Positions 50,564 through 61,355 are shown, counted from the stretch's first letter. The stretch: DNA of 64,000 nt from Clostridiales bacterium (GCA_021205695.1 JAJPXB010000047.1:62001-126000), one strand, 5' to 3'. The notes: a model not told the origin generated them from the sequence alone. Made by a program: numbers and translations.

Positions 50564-52018
50564 CTACTCTGTTTTTTGCAGTCCCTGAATGCCCTCGTCC
50601 AGGCTGCGGAGAGTTTCCTCCTTAGAGTAGACCAGCTGACTGCCGGGCAGGGACTGGAAGAAGTCCAGAAAGGCGCGGCAGATCGACCGCTCGGTGATGT
50701 GGATGTTGCAGCAATACGCGCCATGGATAAAGTCCGCCGTAGTGTCCATCCAGGCATTGCCGTTCGTATCGATGTACAGGGTCAGATAGTCCGGAATACG
50801 CAGTGCGGACTGGCGCGCAATCCGTCCGATCACCCGATCGGCGGCGATATCCTCCCGTAGCTGGGAGAGAAACAGAAGGCGATCCGGCGGATCGATAGGG
50901 GCGACAAAGGTGGGCGGTATTTCCGTAATTTGCCCAGTCTCGATGAAACGCTGCAGTCCTTTTTCAGAGAAGATAGAACAGAAATCTTTTTCGATGGCCT
51001 GCACTTGTGTAAAGTAACTCACGATGGTGGGGTACATCCCTTCGGGCAGCACCTCAGTGCCACGGAGGTATTTGGCAATCTTCTCCGGAGTGGAGTAGCG
51101 GCCAAAGCAGGGCTGAGACATCACGCATAGGGAGCCGTTCCGGTCAAGCATGGTGGTGTTCACCTTCAGGATCTCCGGAAGGGTCGTGGCGAACGAAATG
51201 AACGGGTCGCAGTGATCCAGCAGACTATTAAAGTGATTGGAGAAATAGCCGACCAGCTGTTCCGACCGCTGGATCAGCGCCGTGGACTGATCCTGGGACA
51301 GCAGAATCAGGTAGTGAGGCGTGATGATGTAATAATTCAGCGGGTTCAGGAAACGGGCACCGGGATGCTCATAAAAATAGTACGGATGATAAAAGCCCCT
51401 GGCGAGCAGGCACAGTGGGATGATCTGCTGCAAAATTTTGATGCTCTGGGTACAGTTGGTGTTGGCACCGGAGGGGAAGCAGAAAAGCTGGTCCGCGGTG
51501 AATTGAGCGCCGCTGCGCCAGAAATGCATGAAGATGGACGCAAAATCCATGCCAAAGGGCAGAAACATCTGAAAATGCGCATCCGGCGCCTGCTCAAGCT
51601 CCCAGGACAGGACCGAGTAGAGCGCGCTCTGCACAGAGTACTCTCCCTCGATCAGCTTGTAATCATATGCGAGTGGTAATGCTCTGGCCGAAGCGCCGAT
51701 CATCTCCGTTTCCGTGACTTCGGGCAAAAACTGAATTGCGGACAGATGATTCAGCATTTCGCACACGGCGGTGCGGTTGCGCCAGTGATCCTCGCCCTGG
51801 AGCAGCATATCATAGAGCCGGAAAAATTCCTGCCGCTCCTCCAGGGAGAGCTGCAGGTGTGCGGCCAGGGCGTGGACAGTCTTGCTGGACAGAACCCGCT
51901 CATCCTTGAGCGCTTTGTGAATCGACGTGCGTTCTGCGCCGATGCTACGGGCGATGGAGGAGATCGGCTCGCCGCTGGCGTCGATCAGAGTTTTCAGATA
52001 TTCGCTGAATTTGGACAT
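50564..52018 (-). CDS. HTH (XRE-like) N-terminal protein with large uncharacterised C-terminal region
   Basis: MSKFSEYLKTLIDASGEPISSIARSIGAERTSIHKALKDERVLSSKTVHALAAHLQLS. Confidence 0.75.
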   Translation of the reverse strand: MSKFSEYLKTLIDASGEPISSIARSIGAERTSIHKALKDERVLSSKTVHALAAHLQLSLEERQEFFRLYDMLLQGEDHWRNRTAVCEMLNHLSAIQFLPEVTETEMIGASARALPLAYDYKLIEGEYSVQSALYSVLSWELEQAPDAHFQMFLPFGMDFASIFMHFWRSGAQFTADQLFCFPSGANTNCTQSIKILQQIIPLCLLARGFYHPYYFYEHPGARFLNPLNYYIITPHYLILLSQDQSTALIQRSEQLVGYFSNHFNSLLDHCDPFISFATTLPEILKVNTTMLDRNGSLCVMSQPCFGRYSTPEKIAKYLRGTEVLPEGMYPTIVSYFTQVQAIEKDFCSIFSEKGLQRFIETGQITEIPPTFVAPIDPPDRLLFLSQLREDIAADRVIGRIARQSALRIPDYLTLYIDTNGNAWMDTTADFIHGAYCCNIHITERSICRAFLDFFQSLPGSQLVYSKEETLRSLDEGIQGLQKTE

Positions 52019-52356
52019 GGATGTATTTCTCCCCGTTTTTCCTTCAGTATAACCAGTATAACATCTGTCCCAAACGGGATGCAAGTCGTGAAGCCGACCG
52101 AAGTGTGACAAAATTGCACGCAGAACGGGGCACACTTTTTGTCACACCTTGAATTGGGGGGGTGTTGCCGATATAATGAATATGTGGTAACCTTTTCAAT
52201 TTCAACATATGGTACTTTGTTGCCATCCTTTATGACCATTGGGCAGGTGCTATGCGCACTTCACCGCTGGCTTAGAATTAGAAAAGGAATAACCGATTTA
52301 GGAAATACTTGTACATTTAAATGCGACCCGAGAGAGAATAACAGGAGGAGGACAAA

Positions 52357-54228
52357 ATGGCGCATGTCAGGCTTTCATACAAATACAAGAATTTCCCTTT
52401 TTCTGAGGAGGCGACCAAATACAGCAAACAGGTAGCTTATATTCAGAGCGCTTTCTTTCGATTTTCTGTCGGAATAATGATGTTGTTAATCTATGCCAAT
52501 ACTATCTCTGCCCCTGATTGCCTTGATGCCAAGGAGGACGATGGTCGATCTCCACAGCTTGCCTCCTTGCTCACAAATTGTGAAGTCCGTCTGAGTCAAC
52601 TTCTCTCTGCACAGTACCAGAAAGGAGTCCCTTATTTCTGCGATTTTCTCTCTGACCTTTATTCTCGTTACCTTTCTGTGGCTCCAGATCAGGAGCGGGA
52701 GATTGTTAGTTCTCTACTGTGTGTTTTATCTGATTTGTTTTCTCATCGTTTTGGCTATCAGGTCAGAGTTTTACTCCATAAGTGTATTTCCAATTCGGAA
52801 TTCCAATCGACTGGTTGGCTCAACCATTCTGATGAATGGTACACTGCTGGTGGAATAAGGGCTCTTCAGAAATTGAGCAGTGTGAATTCTGCATTTGCAT
52901 TTGCAGACAGTCTTATATCAGATCCTCAGAAGAACGGTTGCACATTGATACACGACTGTATAGTACCTGATGCGAAATTCTCTGTTATTATTCCTGTATA
53001 CAATGTCGCTCCTTATCTTGCGGAATGTTTGGACAGTGTTCTCCAACAGACCATGTCTGGAATTGAAATTGTTTGTATTGATGATGGTTCTACCGATGAT
53101 AGCTTTTCTATTCTTATGGACTATGCATTGAAATTCCCCAACATCAAAGTCCTCAAGCAGAAAAATGCGGGTCTTTCTGCGGCTAGAAACAGATGTATTG
53201 AGGTCGCAACAGGAGAATATATTCATTTTCTTGACAGCGATGACTGGGTGGAGCCTGAAACATATCGGACTCTATATCAACAGATGAAAAACAAAAACCT
53301 GGATATGTTGTTTTTTAATGGTAATAGTTTCTATGAAGATGAACAGCTGCACGAGAAATATGAATGGTATGAAAAAGCATATTCCATACAAAAAACTTCT
53401 TCTTTAGTCCTAAATGGACCCGATTACTATACTCACGCTCTGTTAAAGGAAACTTTTTTTACAACGCCCTGTATGTTTGCACTACGCAGACAATTTTTGA
53501 TCGACCGTCACATCAGTTTTCCGGAAGGAATATTACATGAAGATAATCTTTTCACCAATGTCTGTGTCCTTTCAGCATCTCAGGTCAGTCATATTGCACA
53601 GCCGTTTTATTGTCGACGGGTGCGAGAGGGATCGCTGACCATACGGCCAAAAGAATTCCGGCATAGTTATGGATATTTTGCCTGTTTTCTGAATTTACTG
53701 GATTTCATATCTCATGCTAATCTGGATGAAAATACTCTGAGTGCGGTGAACGTCAGATTAGGCAGAATTTTATCGAATGCCCGTCAGTCATATCAGCAGA
53801 TTCAGGACAAGACGCAAAGACTCTATTATCTTGCTCTCCCTGACACGATTTCTATGCTGTTTTATCAAACGATTGTAGAGAGTGTTGAGAAGCAGGAATC
53901 TCTGAAGAAAGTCAGCGCCAAACTCCAACAGACCTACGCCGAAAAGTCTGAAATTAACCGAAAGCTCCAAATCACCTATGGTGAGAAGTTTGACCGGGGC
54001 GTTCAGATCAAAGAGCTGAACGCCCAGTTAAAAACGGCACGAAAGGCCCGGACCGATCTGAAAAAGCGGCTGAGTCAAACGAAGAAGGAACTCAAGGCGG
54101 CTAAAAAGCAGAACGCCGCCATCCAGCGCTCCCGTTCCTACCGCCTGGGCAGGGCGCTGACTGCACCAGTTCGCGTTTTAAGGCGGCTGTGGAGACGGGT
54201 TCGGAAGGGAAAAAAGAAGCAGAAATAA
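52357..54228 (+). CDS. GT2 glycosyltransferase with coiled-coil C-terminal tail
   Basis: AKFSVIIPVYNVAPYLAECLDSVLQQTMSGIEIVCIDDGSTDD; HFLDSDDWVEPE; RBS aggaggac. Confidence 0.9.
   Translation: MAHVRLSYKYKNFPFSEEATKYSKQVAYIQSAFFRFSVGIMMLLIYANTISAPDCLDAKEDDGRSPQLASLLTNCEVRLSQLLSAQYQKGVPYFCDFLSDLYSRYLSVAPDQEREIVSSLLCVLSDLFSHRFGYQVRVLLHKCISNSEFQSTGWLNHSDEWYTAGGIRALQKLSSVNSAFAFADSLISDPQKNGCTLIHDCIVPDAKFSVIIPVYNVAPYLAECLDSVLQQTMSGIEIVCIDDGSTDDSFSILMDYALKFPNIKVLKQKNAGLSAARNRCIEVATGEYIHFLDSDDWVEPETYRTLYQQMKNKNLDMLFFNGNSFYEDEQLHEKYEWYEKAYSIQKTSSLVLNGPDYYTHALLKETFFTTPCMFALRRQFLIDRHISFPEGILHEDNLFTNVCVLSASQVSHIAQPFYCRRVREGSLTIRPKEFRHSYGYFACFLNLLDFISHANLDENTLSAVNVRLGRILSNARQSYQQIQDKTQRLYYLALPDTISMLFYQTIVESVEKQESLKKVSAKLQQTYAEKSEINRKLQITYGEKFDRGVQIKELNAQLKTARKARTDLKKRLSQTKKELKAAKKQNAAIQRSRSYRLGRALTAPVRVLRRLWRRVRKGKKKQK
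53933..54207 (+). repeat. 275-bp direct repeat copy 1 (glycosyltransferase tail module)
   Basis: About 3 mismatches to 56743-57017. Confidence 0.93.
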
Positions 54229-54440
54229 GAGATACGACAGGTAGCGGTTAAACGCCGAATATCTGGAGATTTCCTGTTCCAGGCCATCCGACGCCTGTTT
54301 TCTCAGACAATCGGAACAATTATGTCAACTCATATCGCATGGTTTTGGTGCTGTATTGACAATACCGGGATTTCAAGATAAAATAGCACTGTCAGTACTT
54401 TTAAGTTCTAAAACAACGCGGGCGTGAGGGGAAGAAGAAA

Positions 54441-57026
54441 TTGGAGAGTCGAAAGAGAGAGAAAAAGGAAGAGGCGAACTGTAAGAACAGCAATCCGAAG
54501 GTTTCAGTCATCATTCCGGTTTACAATTCAGAGCGGTATTTGACCGAGTGTCTGGACAGCGTCCTGTCACAAACGCTCGGTGACATGGAGATCATCTGTG
54601 TAGACGACTGCTCCACCGACGGCTCTCAGGATATTCTCCGGGACTACGCCGCCCGGGACAGCCGTGTCCGCTGTATCTTCCACGATGCCCGTTGCTCCGC
54701 CTCCCAGAGCCGGAAAGACGGCGTGCTGGCCTCCGGCGGCAGCTATGTGCTCTTTATCGATGCTGACGACTGGGTAGAGCCGGAGACCTGCGAGACGGCG
54801 GTGAGAGAGATGGAGAGCCGTCAGGTGGATCTGCTCCAGTTTGGAACGGTGGTGGAAAACTGCGCGAATCTGCCTGAGGGTCGCATCCGCTCCAACCAGA
54901 GGGCGGTCAATCCCTACACGAAAGAGCCCCTTTCCGGCGACCTGCTCTCCGCCTGTATCCTGGAGAAAAGGTTTTCCTTTACCCTGTGGGGCAAGCTGTT
55001 CCGGGGGGACCTGTGCCGGGAGGCGTTCGCCTTGGTGGAGGACGGCTCCTTTCCCAAGGCCAACGATCTGTACGCCATGTTTTTCCTGCTGTATCTGTGC
55101 CGCTCCTATGCCGGCGTGGAGACGCCGCTGTATCACTACTGCTTTGGCCGGGGCATGACCGGTCAGAACGTGATGACCCTGGAGTCTTTTCGGCTCCATT
55201 GCCAGAGTCCCCTGGTGGCAAACGCCATCCGTCGATATCTGTCTACCCTCCCGCCGGAGGAGGAGCAGCGGCTGCTCCCTGTATGGGAGCGGATCCGCTC
55301 CAACCTGTTGGGCGAGCACTTCGGCCGTTGGCGGAGCAACCTGGATCCGGAGGATCAGCAGGAGGCGCTGCGCATCATCCGGGATGTCTGGGACATGGAT
55401 CAGACGGAATTTTTGGGGGAGCTTGCCAACAAAAACTATTATCACAGGGCGGAGGTCGCCCAGGTTCTCACCGGTGCGCCATTTCTCCGGTTCCGCCGCC
55501 GAAAGATTCGAACCGTTGCCCTTCACTATCGCTGCATCGCCAACGGCGGAGCGCAGCGGGTGGTGGCCATGCTATGCAACCTGTTTGCGCAGCAGACAGA
55601 GGACGGCGCGCCCAGATACAAGGTCATTCTCATCACGGATGAACCGGCTTATGAGGAGGATTATCCCCTCTCTCCTCTGGTGGAGCGGTGTTATCTCCCT
55701 GATCGGGTCCGGTTTCCAGGGGAGGACTTCACCCTTCGGGCCAGAGCCTGGGAAGAGATTTTGAACACCCATTCCATCGACGTGGTCATCAACTCCCTCT
55801 GGATCGACTCCACCAACTTCTGGGATATGCTCTGCGTCAAGAGCCATCCCTCCCATCCCGCCTACTGCATCCACAGCCACAATTGCTTCGGCATGATCTA
55901 TCGACTGCAGACGCACGCCGTACTGGAGACCAGTCGTACCTTCGCCATGGCGGACAGCCTGATCGTCCTCTCCCACTGCGATCAGCGCTATTGGCGGCAC
56001 TATACCCCCCGGGTCTATCAGATCGACAATCCCTGTCACATCAGGGCGGCCGCCTCCGCCCGGTCGGACGGTGTCGGCCACGACATTCTCTGGGTGGGTC
56101 GTCTCTCCAGGGAAAAACAGCCAATGGAAATCGTCCGCATTATGAGACACGTCCTCCGTCAGGTGCCGGACGCGGTCTGCACCGTGGTGGGCAGCGGCGA
56201 CGACGATTACACCCAGGCCCTTGTCGCTGCGGCAGAGGCCCCGGACATGGCGGGCCATCTCCAGTTGGCAGGCTTCCAGACCGACGTGGCGTCCTATTAC
56301 CGGCAGGCGTCCGTATTTCTGATGACCTCCACCTATGAGGGATTCCCCCTGACGCTCACGGAGAGCGCTGCCTCCGGTCTCCCCGCCGTCACCTATGACC
56401 TCCCCTGGCTGGAGTATTACTCCCGCATCCAGGGCTGGACAACGGTACCGCAGCTGGACGCAGAAGCGGCGGCGGACGCCATCATCCGTCTGCTCACCGA
56501 CCGGGACTACTGGCAGCAGCAGAGCGATTTGACCTATAACAGCTTTCTGGACTATGAGCAGCAGGATTTCTACGCTCCCTGGGCGGCGCTGTTCCAGGAT
56601 CTGGAGGAGGGCGCCTGCCCCGATACCCCAGACCCTGACCCCGGTGAAGAGCTGCTGCTCTATCAGATTCTCCGCTTTCACGACCAGGGCATGGGTGGGT
56701 CTATTGATCAGATTAACAAGCTGAACGCCAAGCTTCAGAAACCCTACGCCGAAAAGTCTGAAATTAACCGAAAGCTCCAAATCACCTATGGTGAGAAGTT
56801 TGACCGGGGCGTTCAGATCAAAGAGCTGAACGCCCAGTTAAAAACGGCACGAAAGGCCCGGACCGATCTGAAAAAGCGGCTGAGTCAAACGAAGAAGGAA
56901 CTCAAGGCGGCTAAAAAGCAGAACGCCGCCATCCGGCGCTCCCGTTCCTACCGCCTGGGCAGGGCGCTGACCGCACCAGTTCGCGTTTTAAGGCGGCTGT
57001 GGAGACGGATTCGGAAGCGGAAATAA
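54441..57026 (+). CDS. bifunctional GT2-GT4 glycosyltransferase with coiled-coil tail
   Basis: KVSVIIPVYNSERYLTECLDSVLSQTLGDMEIICVDDCSTD; second half HDILWVGRLSREKQPMEIVRIM...STYEGFPLTLTESAASGLPAVTYD; TTG start. Confidence 0.9.
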   Translation: MESRKREKKEEANCKNSNPKVSVIIPVYNSERYLTECLDSVLSQTLGDMEIICVDDCSTDGSQDILRDYAARDSRVRCIFHDARCSASQSRKDGVLASGGSYVLFIDADDWVEPETCETAVREMESRQVDLLQFGTVVENCANLPEGRIRSNQRAVNPYTKEPLSGDLLSACILEKRFSFTLWGKLFRGDLCREAFALVEDGSFPKANDLYAMFFLLYLCRSYAGVETPLYHYCFGRGMTGQNVMTLESFRLHCQSPLVANAIRRYLSTLPPEEEQRLLPVWERIRSNLLGEHFGRWRSNLDPEDQQEALRIIRDVWDMDQTEFLGELANKNYYHRAEVAQVLTGAPFLRFRRRKIRTVALHYRCIANGGAQRVVAMLCNLFAQQTEDGAPRYKVILITDEPAYEEDYPLSPLVERCYLPDRVRFPGEDFTLRARAWEEILNTHSIDVVINSLWIDSTNFWDMLCVKSHPSHPAYCIHSHNCFGMIYRLQTHAVLETSRTFAMADSLIVLSHCDQRYWRHYTPRVYQIDNPCHIRAAASARSDGVGHDILWVGRLSREKQPMEIVRIMRHVLRQVPDAVCTVVGSGDDDYTQALVAAAEAPDMAGHLQLAGFQTDVASYYRQASVFLMTSTYEGFPLTLTESAASGLPAVTYDLPWLEYYSRIQGWTTVPQLDAEAAADAIIRLLTDRDYWQQQSDLTYNSFLDYEQQDFYAPWAALFQDLEEGACPDTPDPDPGEELLLYQILRFHDQGMGGSIDQINKLNAKLQKPYAEKSEINRKLQITYGEKFDRGVQIKELNAQLKTARKARTDLKKRLSQTKKELKAAKKQNAAIRRSRSYRLGRALTAPVRVLRRLWRRIRKRK
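56743..57017 (+). repeat. 275-bp direct repeat copy 2
   Basis: See copy 1 at 53933. Confidence 0.93.
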
Positions 57027-57071
57027 GACAAAGATACGCCAGAAAGAGAGACTAAATTGGTTCTATAAAAG

Positions 57072-57106
57072 CTTTTGGGGTCAGGTAAAGCACCTGGCCC
57101 CAAAAG
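57072..57106 (+). terminator. Rho-independent terminator
   Basis: cttttggggtcaggt aaagc acctggccccaaaag then ttt. Confidence 0.8.
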
Positions 57107-57382
57107 TTTGTCAGACAGCCCCATCCCAGCCGGGCCCAAACGGGCCTTTTGCCATAAGAGGGCGCCAAAATGAGAAGAATAAAGGGAGAAAAGAAGCCCT
57201 TTCAGCTCCAGTCCGCCAGCTTTTTCAGGTTTGTGGCGGCAGATCTGCGCCCGGCCCGTCTCATGGCGGTTGCCGGGCCGCTGCGGTCTGAAGCTCCTCT
57301 GGCATCGCTGCTGTCGTATGATATTTTCTCTATGCCGACGCTTGGCATAGAACCGCCTTATCATAACGCCTGTTTTTCCGCA

Positions 57383-58480
57383 TTACGCCTCGCTGCCGCT
57401 CTGCCCGCCCTGGCCATGAGAGCGATGTCTGCGATAGTGGGGACGGCTGCGCCGGGGCTCCTCCTGCTCCGGGGAGACAGGGGGGACGTCCTCCTGGGGC
57501 TGCCTCTGGCCGGCGCTGCGGACAGGGCGGCGTTCCGACGCCTGAGACGGCTCGCGGGGGGCGGAGGACTCCCGCTCTCTGGGAGGGGCGGAGCGCTCCC
57601 TGCGCTGCTGAGGAGCGGGCCTGACTTCGTCCTCCTCCGGCTTTTCATAGCCGGCGGGACGGCGGCCCTTTCCGCTGCGGATCACCGTCAGGTCGCTGTT
57701 TGGATAGATCTTGGGGCTGTCCGGGTCGCTGTCCAGGATGACCTTGCTGCTCTCCCGAAGGAGATTGACCTGGCACACCGTGCCCACGCCGTCGGGAGTT
57801 TCCACCAGGGAATCCTGTTTGGGAGCGCGCTTGATGAGGTCCTGATAGGCGTCCTGCTCATATTTCAGGCAGCACATCAGCCGTCCGCAGGCCCCGGAGA
57901 TCTTGGTGGGGTTGAGGGAGAGGTTCTGGGTCTTGGCCATCTTGATGGACACGGGGTGGAAGTCGTCGAGGAAGGTGGAGCAGCAGTAGGCCCGCCCGCA
58001 GACGCCCAGGCCGCCCAGCATTTTCGCCTCGTCCCGGACGCCGATCTGCCGCAGCTCGATGCGGGTGCGGAACACGGAGGCCAGATCCTTCACTAGGGCC
58101 CGGAAGTCCACCCGGCCGTCAGCGGTGAAGAAGAAGAGGATCTTACTGCCGTCGAAGCTGTACTCGACCTCGATGAGCTTCATCTCCAGCCCGTGCTCGG
58201 CGATCTTCTGCTGGCAGATCTGGAAGGCCCGGGCCTCTTTTTTCCGGTTCTCCTCCAGCTGCCGGAGGTCGCCGGGGGTGGCGATGCGCACCACAGGACG
58301 CAGCGGGGAGATCAGCTCCTCCTCGTCGATCATGCTGTTGCCCTTGACGCAGGTGGCGCACTCCATGCCCTTGGCAGTCTCGATAATGACCTCCTGGCCC
58401 TCCTCCACCTGCAAGCCGTTGGGGTTGAAATAATAGTCCTTGCCGCCGCTCTTGAAGCGGACGCTGATGATCTCTGTCAC
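57383..58480 (-). CDS. ricT: PSP1 domain protein RicT/YaaT with Arg/Pro-rich disordered tail
   Basis: GGLGVCGRAYCCSTFLDDFHPVSIKMAKTQNLSLNPTKISGACGRLMCCLKYE. Confidence 0.93.
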   Translation of the reverse strand: MTEIISVRFKSGGKDYYFNPNGLQVEEGQEVIIETAKGMECATCVKGNSMIDEEELISPLRPVVRIATPGDLRQLEENRKKEARAFQICQQKIAEHGLEMKLIEVEYSFDGSKILFFFTADGRVDFRALVKDLASVFRTRIELRQIGVRDEAKMLGGLGVCGRAYCCSTFLDDFHPVSIKMAKTQNLSLNPTKISGACGRLMCCLKYEQDAYQDLIKRAPKQDSLVETPDGVGTVCQVNLLRESSKVILDSDPDSPKIYPNSDLTVIRSGKGRRPAGYEKPEEDEVRPAPQQRRERSAPPRERESSAPREPSQASERRPVRSAGQRQPQEDVPPVSPEQEEPRRSRPHYRRHRSHGQGGQSGSEA

Positions 58481-58532
58481 TGGGGTTTCCTCCTGTATGG
58501 TGGGGTGGCAAAGCCGCCCGGGTGTAAATTTA

Positions 58533-59510
58533 TCATTTGGCCACGAGCTTCCAGGCGGATACGGCGAACCACCCGGCGCTGTGGGCGGGGGAGACGTTGC
58601 GCTCCATGGCGTTCTCTCCCTCTCTGGCCAGATCAGTCAGAGCCAGGAGCTGGACGGGGGAGAGGGCCTGCCGCCAATCCAGGCCCTCCGGGGCGCCGGT
58701 GAGGGCGTTTCTGGCCCGGTCGACGACCCCCCGATAGAGGGCGGCCAGCTGCTCCCGGCTCCACCTGTCGTTCTGGATCTGGACAGACCACTCCATCAGG
58801 GCCAGCTCAGACCGCTGAGAGAGGGCGGAGATCAGAATAGCCAGGCTTTTTGTGATCTCCGGCGACTCCTGTCGGCCGGTTCCCTCCAGCAGGGCCACGG
58901 CCCCGCCGATGAGTCCATGGGCGGTCTGGAGGGCCTGGGTCAGCTCTCCGTCCGGGCGGCCGGGAAAACGGCCCCTCAGCGTGGGGAGGGCCTCCTCCGG
59001 GGAGACCGGCCCCAGCTCGTACAGGGCGCATCGGGAGCGGATGGTCTGAAGGAGCGTCATGGGATTTTCGGCGATGAGGAAAAAGACGGCATACTCCGGC
59101 CCGTCCTCCAGCACCTTCAGCAGGGCGTTCTGGGCGCTGACGTTCATGGAGTCCGCCCGGTCGATGAGGTAAATTTTCCGGTCAGCCTGGTTGGGACGGA
59201 CATAGGCGTCCGCCCGGAGCAGCCGAACGGTGCCCACGGAGAGATCCTTTGTCTGCTCCTCCTTCGTCTGGAACCGCCCCACGGGGATGACGTCCGGATG
59301 AATGCCCTCCGCCACCCGGCGGCAGGCCAGGCATTCGCCGCAGGGGGCCTGCTCCGGATGCTGACAGAGCATGGCCTGGGCCAGAAGGGTGGCCAGCGTG
59401 TGGCGTCCGCTCCCCTGGGGACCGCCGAAAATGGCGGCGTGGGGCAACAGCGACCGATGGGAGAGCTGCCCCCTGAGACGGGCGTTGCCCGCCAGCTTGG
59501 AAAGGTTCAT
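58533..59510 (-). CDS. holB: DNA polymerase III subunit delta'
   Basis: AIFGGPQGSGRHTLATLLAQAMLC, CRRVAEGIHPDV, IDRADSMNVSAQNALLKVLEDGPEYAVFFLIAENP. Confidence 0.92.
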   Translation of the reverse strand: MNLSKLAGNARLRGQLSHRSLLPHAAIFGGPQGSGRHTLATLLAQAMLCQHPEQAPCGECLACRRVAEGIHPDVIPVGRFQTKEEQTKDLSVGTVRLLRADAYVRPNQADRKIYLIDRADSMNVSAQNALLKVLEDGPEYAVFFLIAENPMTLLQTIRSRCALYELGPVSPEEALPTLRGRFPGRPDGELTQALQTAHGLIGGAVALLEGTGRQESPEITKSLAILISALSQRSELALMEWSVQIQNDRWSREQLAALYRGVVDRARNALTGAPEGLDWRQALSPVQLLALTDLAREGENAMERNVSPAHSAGWFAVSAWKLVAK

Positions 59511-59827
59511 ACCCGTAAAAACTGGTCTACGTCCAGGACAAAGACGGTAGCCCCGGCGATGGTGATCTCCGCGTCCTCTGAGACCATCATGGAGTTGGCG
59601 GGACTTTTTCCGGTGACGGAGCCATGCCGCCAGCGGACGGCGCTCCGGATGGTGGAGAGAACCTCCTTCACCCGGTCGTCGGCTACGCCCACCAGCAGAG
59701 TGCGGTTCTCCTGCTGAAGAAAGCTCCCCTGGGAGTGCATACAGGTGCTGCCATAGCCCTTCTGGGCCAGGCGCTCGACAATATTGGAGGCGTCGTCCAC
59801 ATGGACGACGGCAACGACCATCTTCAT
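59507..59827 (-). CDS. cyclic-di-AMP receptor (DarA/YaaQ family)
   Basis: MKMVVAVVHVDDASNIVERLAQKGYGSTCMHSQGSFLQQENRTLLVGV; next to holB. Confidence 0.85.
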   Translation of the reverse strand: MKMVVAVVHVDDASNIVERLAQKGYGSTCMHSQGSFLQQENRTLLVGVADDRVKEVLSTIRSAVRWRHGSVTGKSPANSMMVSEDAEITIAGATVFVLDVDQFLRV

Positions 59828-59857
59828 CTCAGCGACCTCATCTTTCTCCGCAAGGGA

Positions 59858-61210
59858 TCACAGCGGCTCTCTCAATACGGCAATGTCCTCTTGCAGCCCA
59901 TTATAACCGATTTGGGCCAAATAGACCAGATGATTTTTGGTGATCCGCTCTCCCGGAGCCACCACCGGCACGCCGGGGGGATAGGGGGCGATCTGGGCGG
60001 CGGCAATACGGCCCTCCGCCCGATACAGCGGGATGTGCGCCCGGGGGCCGAAAACTGCCTCCCGAGGGGTGCAGACCGTCTCCGTCGCAGGGAGCAGGAG
60101 AGGCTCCGGGACGATGGGCTCCTGATAGCTCAGCCCCAGGAGAGTGAGCACAGCGTCCAGCCGGTCCAGCTGCTCCTCGCCGTCCGCCCCGGTGAGGATG
60201 AAAACGACATGGTTTTTATCATGCATCTCCGGATAGACGCCCAGCTCCTCCAGGGAGCGGTTCAGGGCGGCTCCGTCCTCGGTGAGCAGGGTCAGCCGCA
60301 GGGGGTCCAGGGTCAGGCCCTCCCTCTCCCGGAGACAGGGATATTTCTCCCGCAGCTGGAGGGACGCCCCGGCGGTGAGGAAGGTCCGCTCCTCTCCGCC
60401 GCAGGCCAGCCAGGTCCGCAGCCGGTCCAGGGCGGCCATCATGGGATAGGAGGGGGAGGAGGTGGCGAAGAGCAGACTGCGCTCCCGCAGCTCGTCCATG
60501 GAAAAGCCGTTGGCAAACAGAAGGGCGGACTGCCCCGGGGCGGGAAGGGTCTTGTGGGCGGAGACGGTGACCAGGTCTGCCCCGGCGTAGGGATTTTGCG
60601 GATAAAAGATGGGCAGGTGCGCCCCGTGGGCGCCGTCCACCACCAGCCTGGCCCCCCGGTCGTGGCAGACCTTCGCAATGGCCTCCACATCGGAGCAGAC
60701 GCCGTAATAGGTGGGGGAGGTGACGCACACCGTCCGGCTGCCCGTCTCGTCCAGCAGGCGGGCGACACGCTCCGGAGACACCGGCCCCCACACGCCGCCC
60801 TCGGTCAGCCAGGGCCGCTCCAGCCAAACCGGGCGGAGGTCCAGCAGTTCCATCCCCGAGTGGAGGCACCGGTGGCTCACCCGATCCATGATGATTGTGT
60901 CGCCGGATGCCGCCGCCAGGGAGAGGGCGGTGTGAAGTCCCTGGGTGGAGCCGCCTGTGAGAAACAGACAGCCCTCGCTGCCCCAGTAATCCGCCCACAG
61001 CTGCTCGGCCCGGTCGATCAGTCCGTCCGCCCGGTAGAGATCGCCGGTGCGGTCGGTTTCGGTGAAGTCCAGGGCGGCATAGCCCCGCAGCTCCGGGACG
61101 GGCAGACCGATCCCCTTGTGCCCCGGCATATGCATCCGCAGGGGCTTTTCATCGGCAAACTGCCGCAGCGCGTCGTAGAGGGGGGCCTCCAGGGGAGTTT
61201 CGTTCATCAC
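59858..61210 (-). CDS. Orn/Lys/Arg decarboxylase family PLP enzyme (YaaO-like)
   Basis: RMHMPGHKGIGLP, LTGGSTQGLHTALSLAA, VVDGAHGAHLPF-like VVDGAHGAHLPIF, VSAHKTLPAPGQSALL. Confidence 0.92.
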   Translation of the reverse strand: MMNETPLEAPLYDALRQFADEKPLRMHMPGHKGIGLPVPELRGYAALDFTETDRTGDLYRADGLIDRAEQLWADYWGSEGCLFLTGGSTQGLHTALSLAAASGDTIIMDRVSHRCLHSGMELLDLRPVWLERPWLTEGGVWGPVSPERVARLLDETGSRTVCVTSPTYYGVCSDVEAIAKVCHDRGARLVVDGAHGAHLPIFYPQNPYAGADLVTVSAHKTLPAPGQSALLFANGFSMDELRERSLLFATSSPSYPMMAALDRLRTWLACGGEERTFLTAGASLQLREKYPCLREREGLTLDPLRLTLLTEDGAALNRSLEELGVYPEMHDKNHVVFILTGADGEEQLDRLDAVLTLLGLSYQEPIVPEPLLLPATETVCTPREAVFGPRAHIPLYRAEGRIAAAQIAPYPPGVPVVAPGERITKNHLVYLAQIGYNGLQEDIAVLREPL

Positions 61211-61355
61211 AGTACCTCGTCAGAAACGCCGGAAGGCGTTTTCTTTTATTCTATCACGATTCCGGCAAAAGGAAAGAGGAGCGAAAATGATAACGGCGAC
61301 AAGCTGCCTCCCCTTTCAGGGGAGCCAAAAGGAGCCTGAAATCAGCGTGTCCCCC

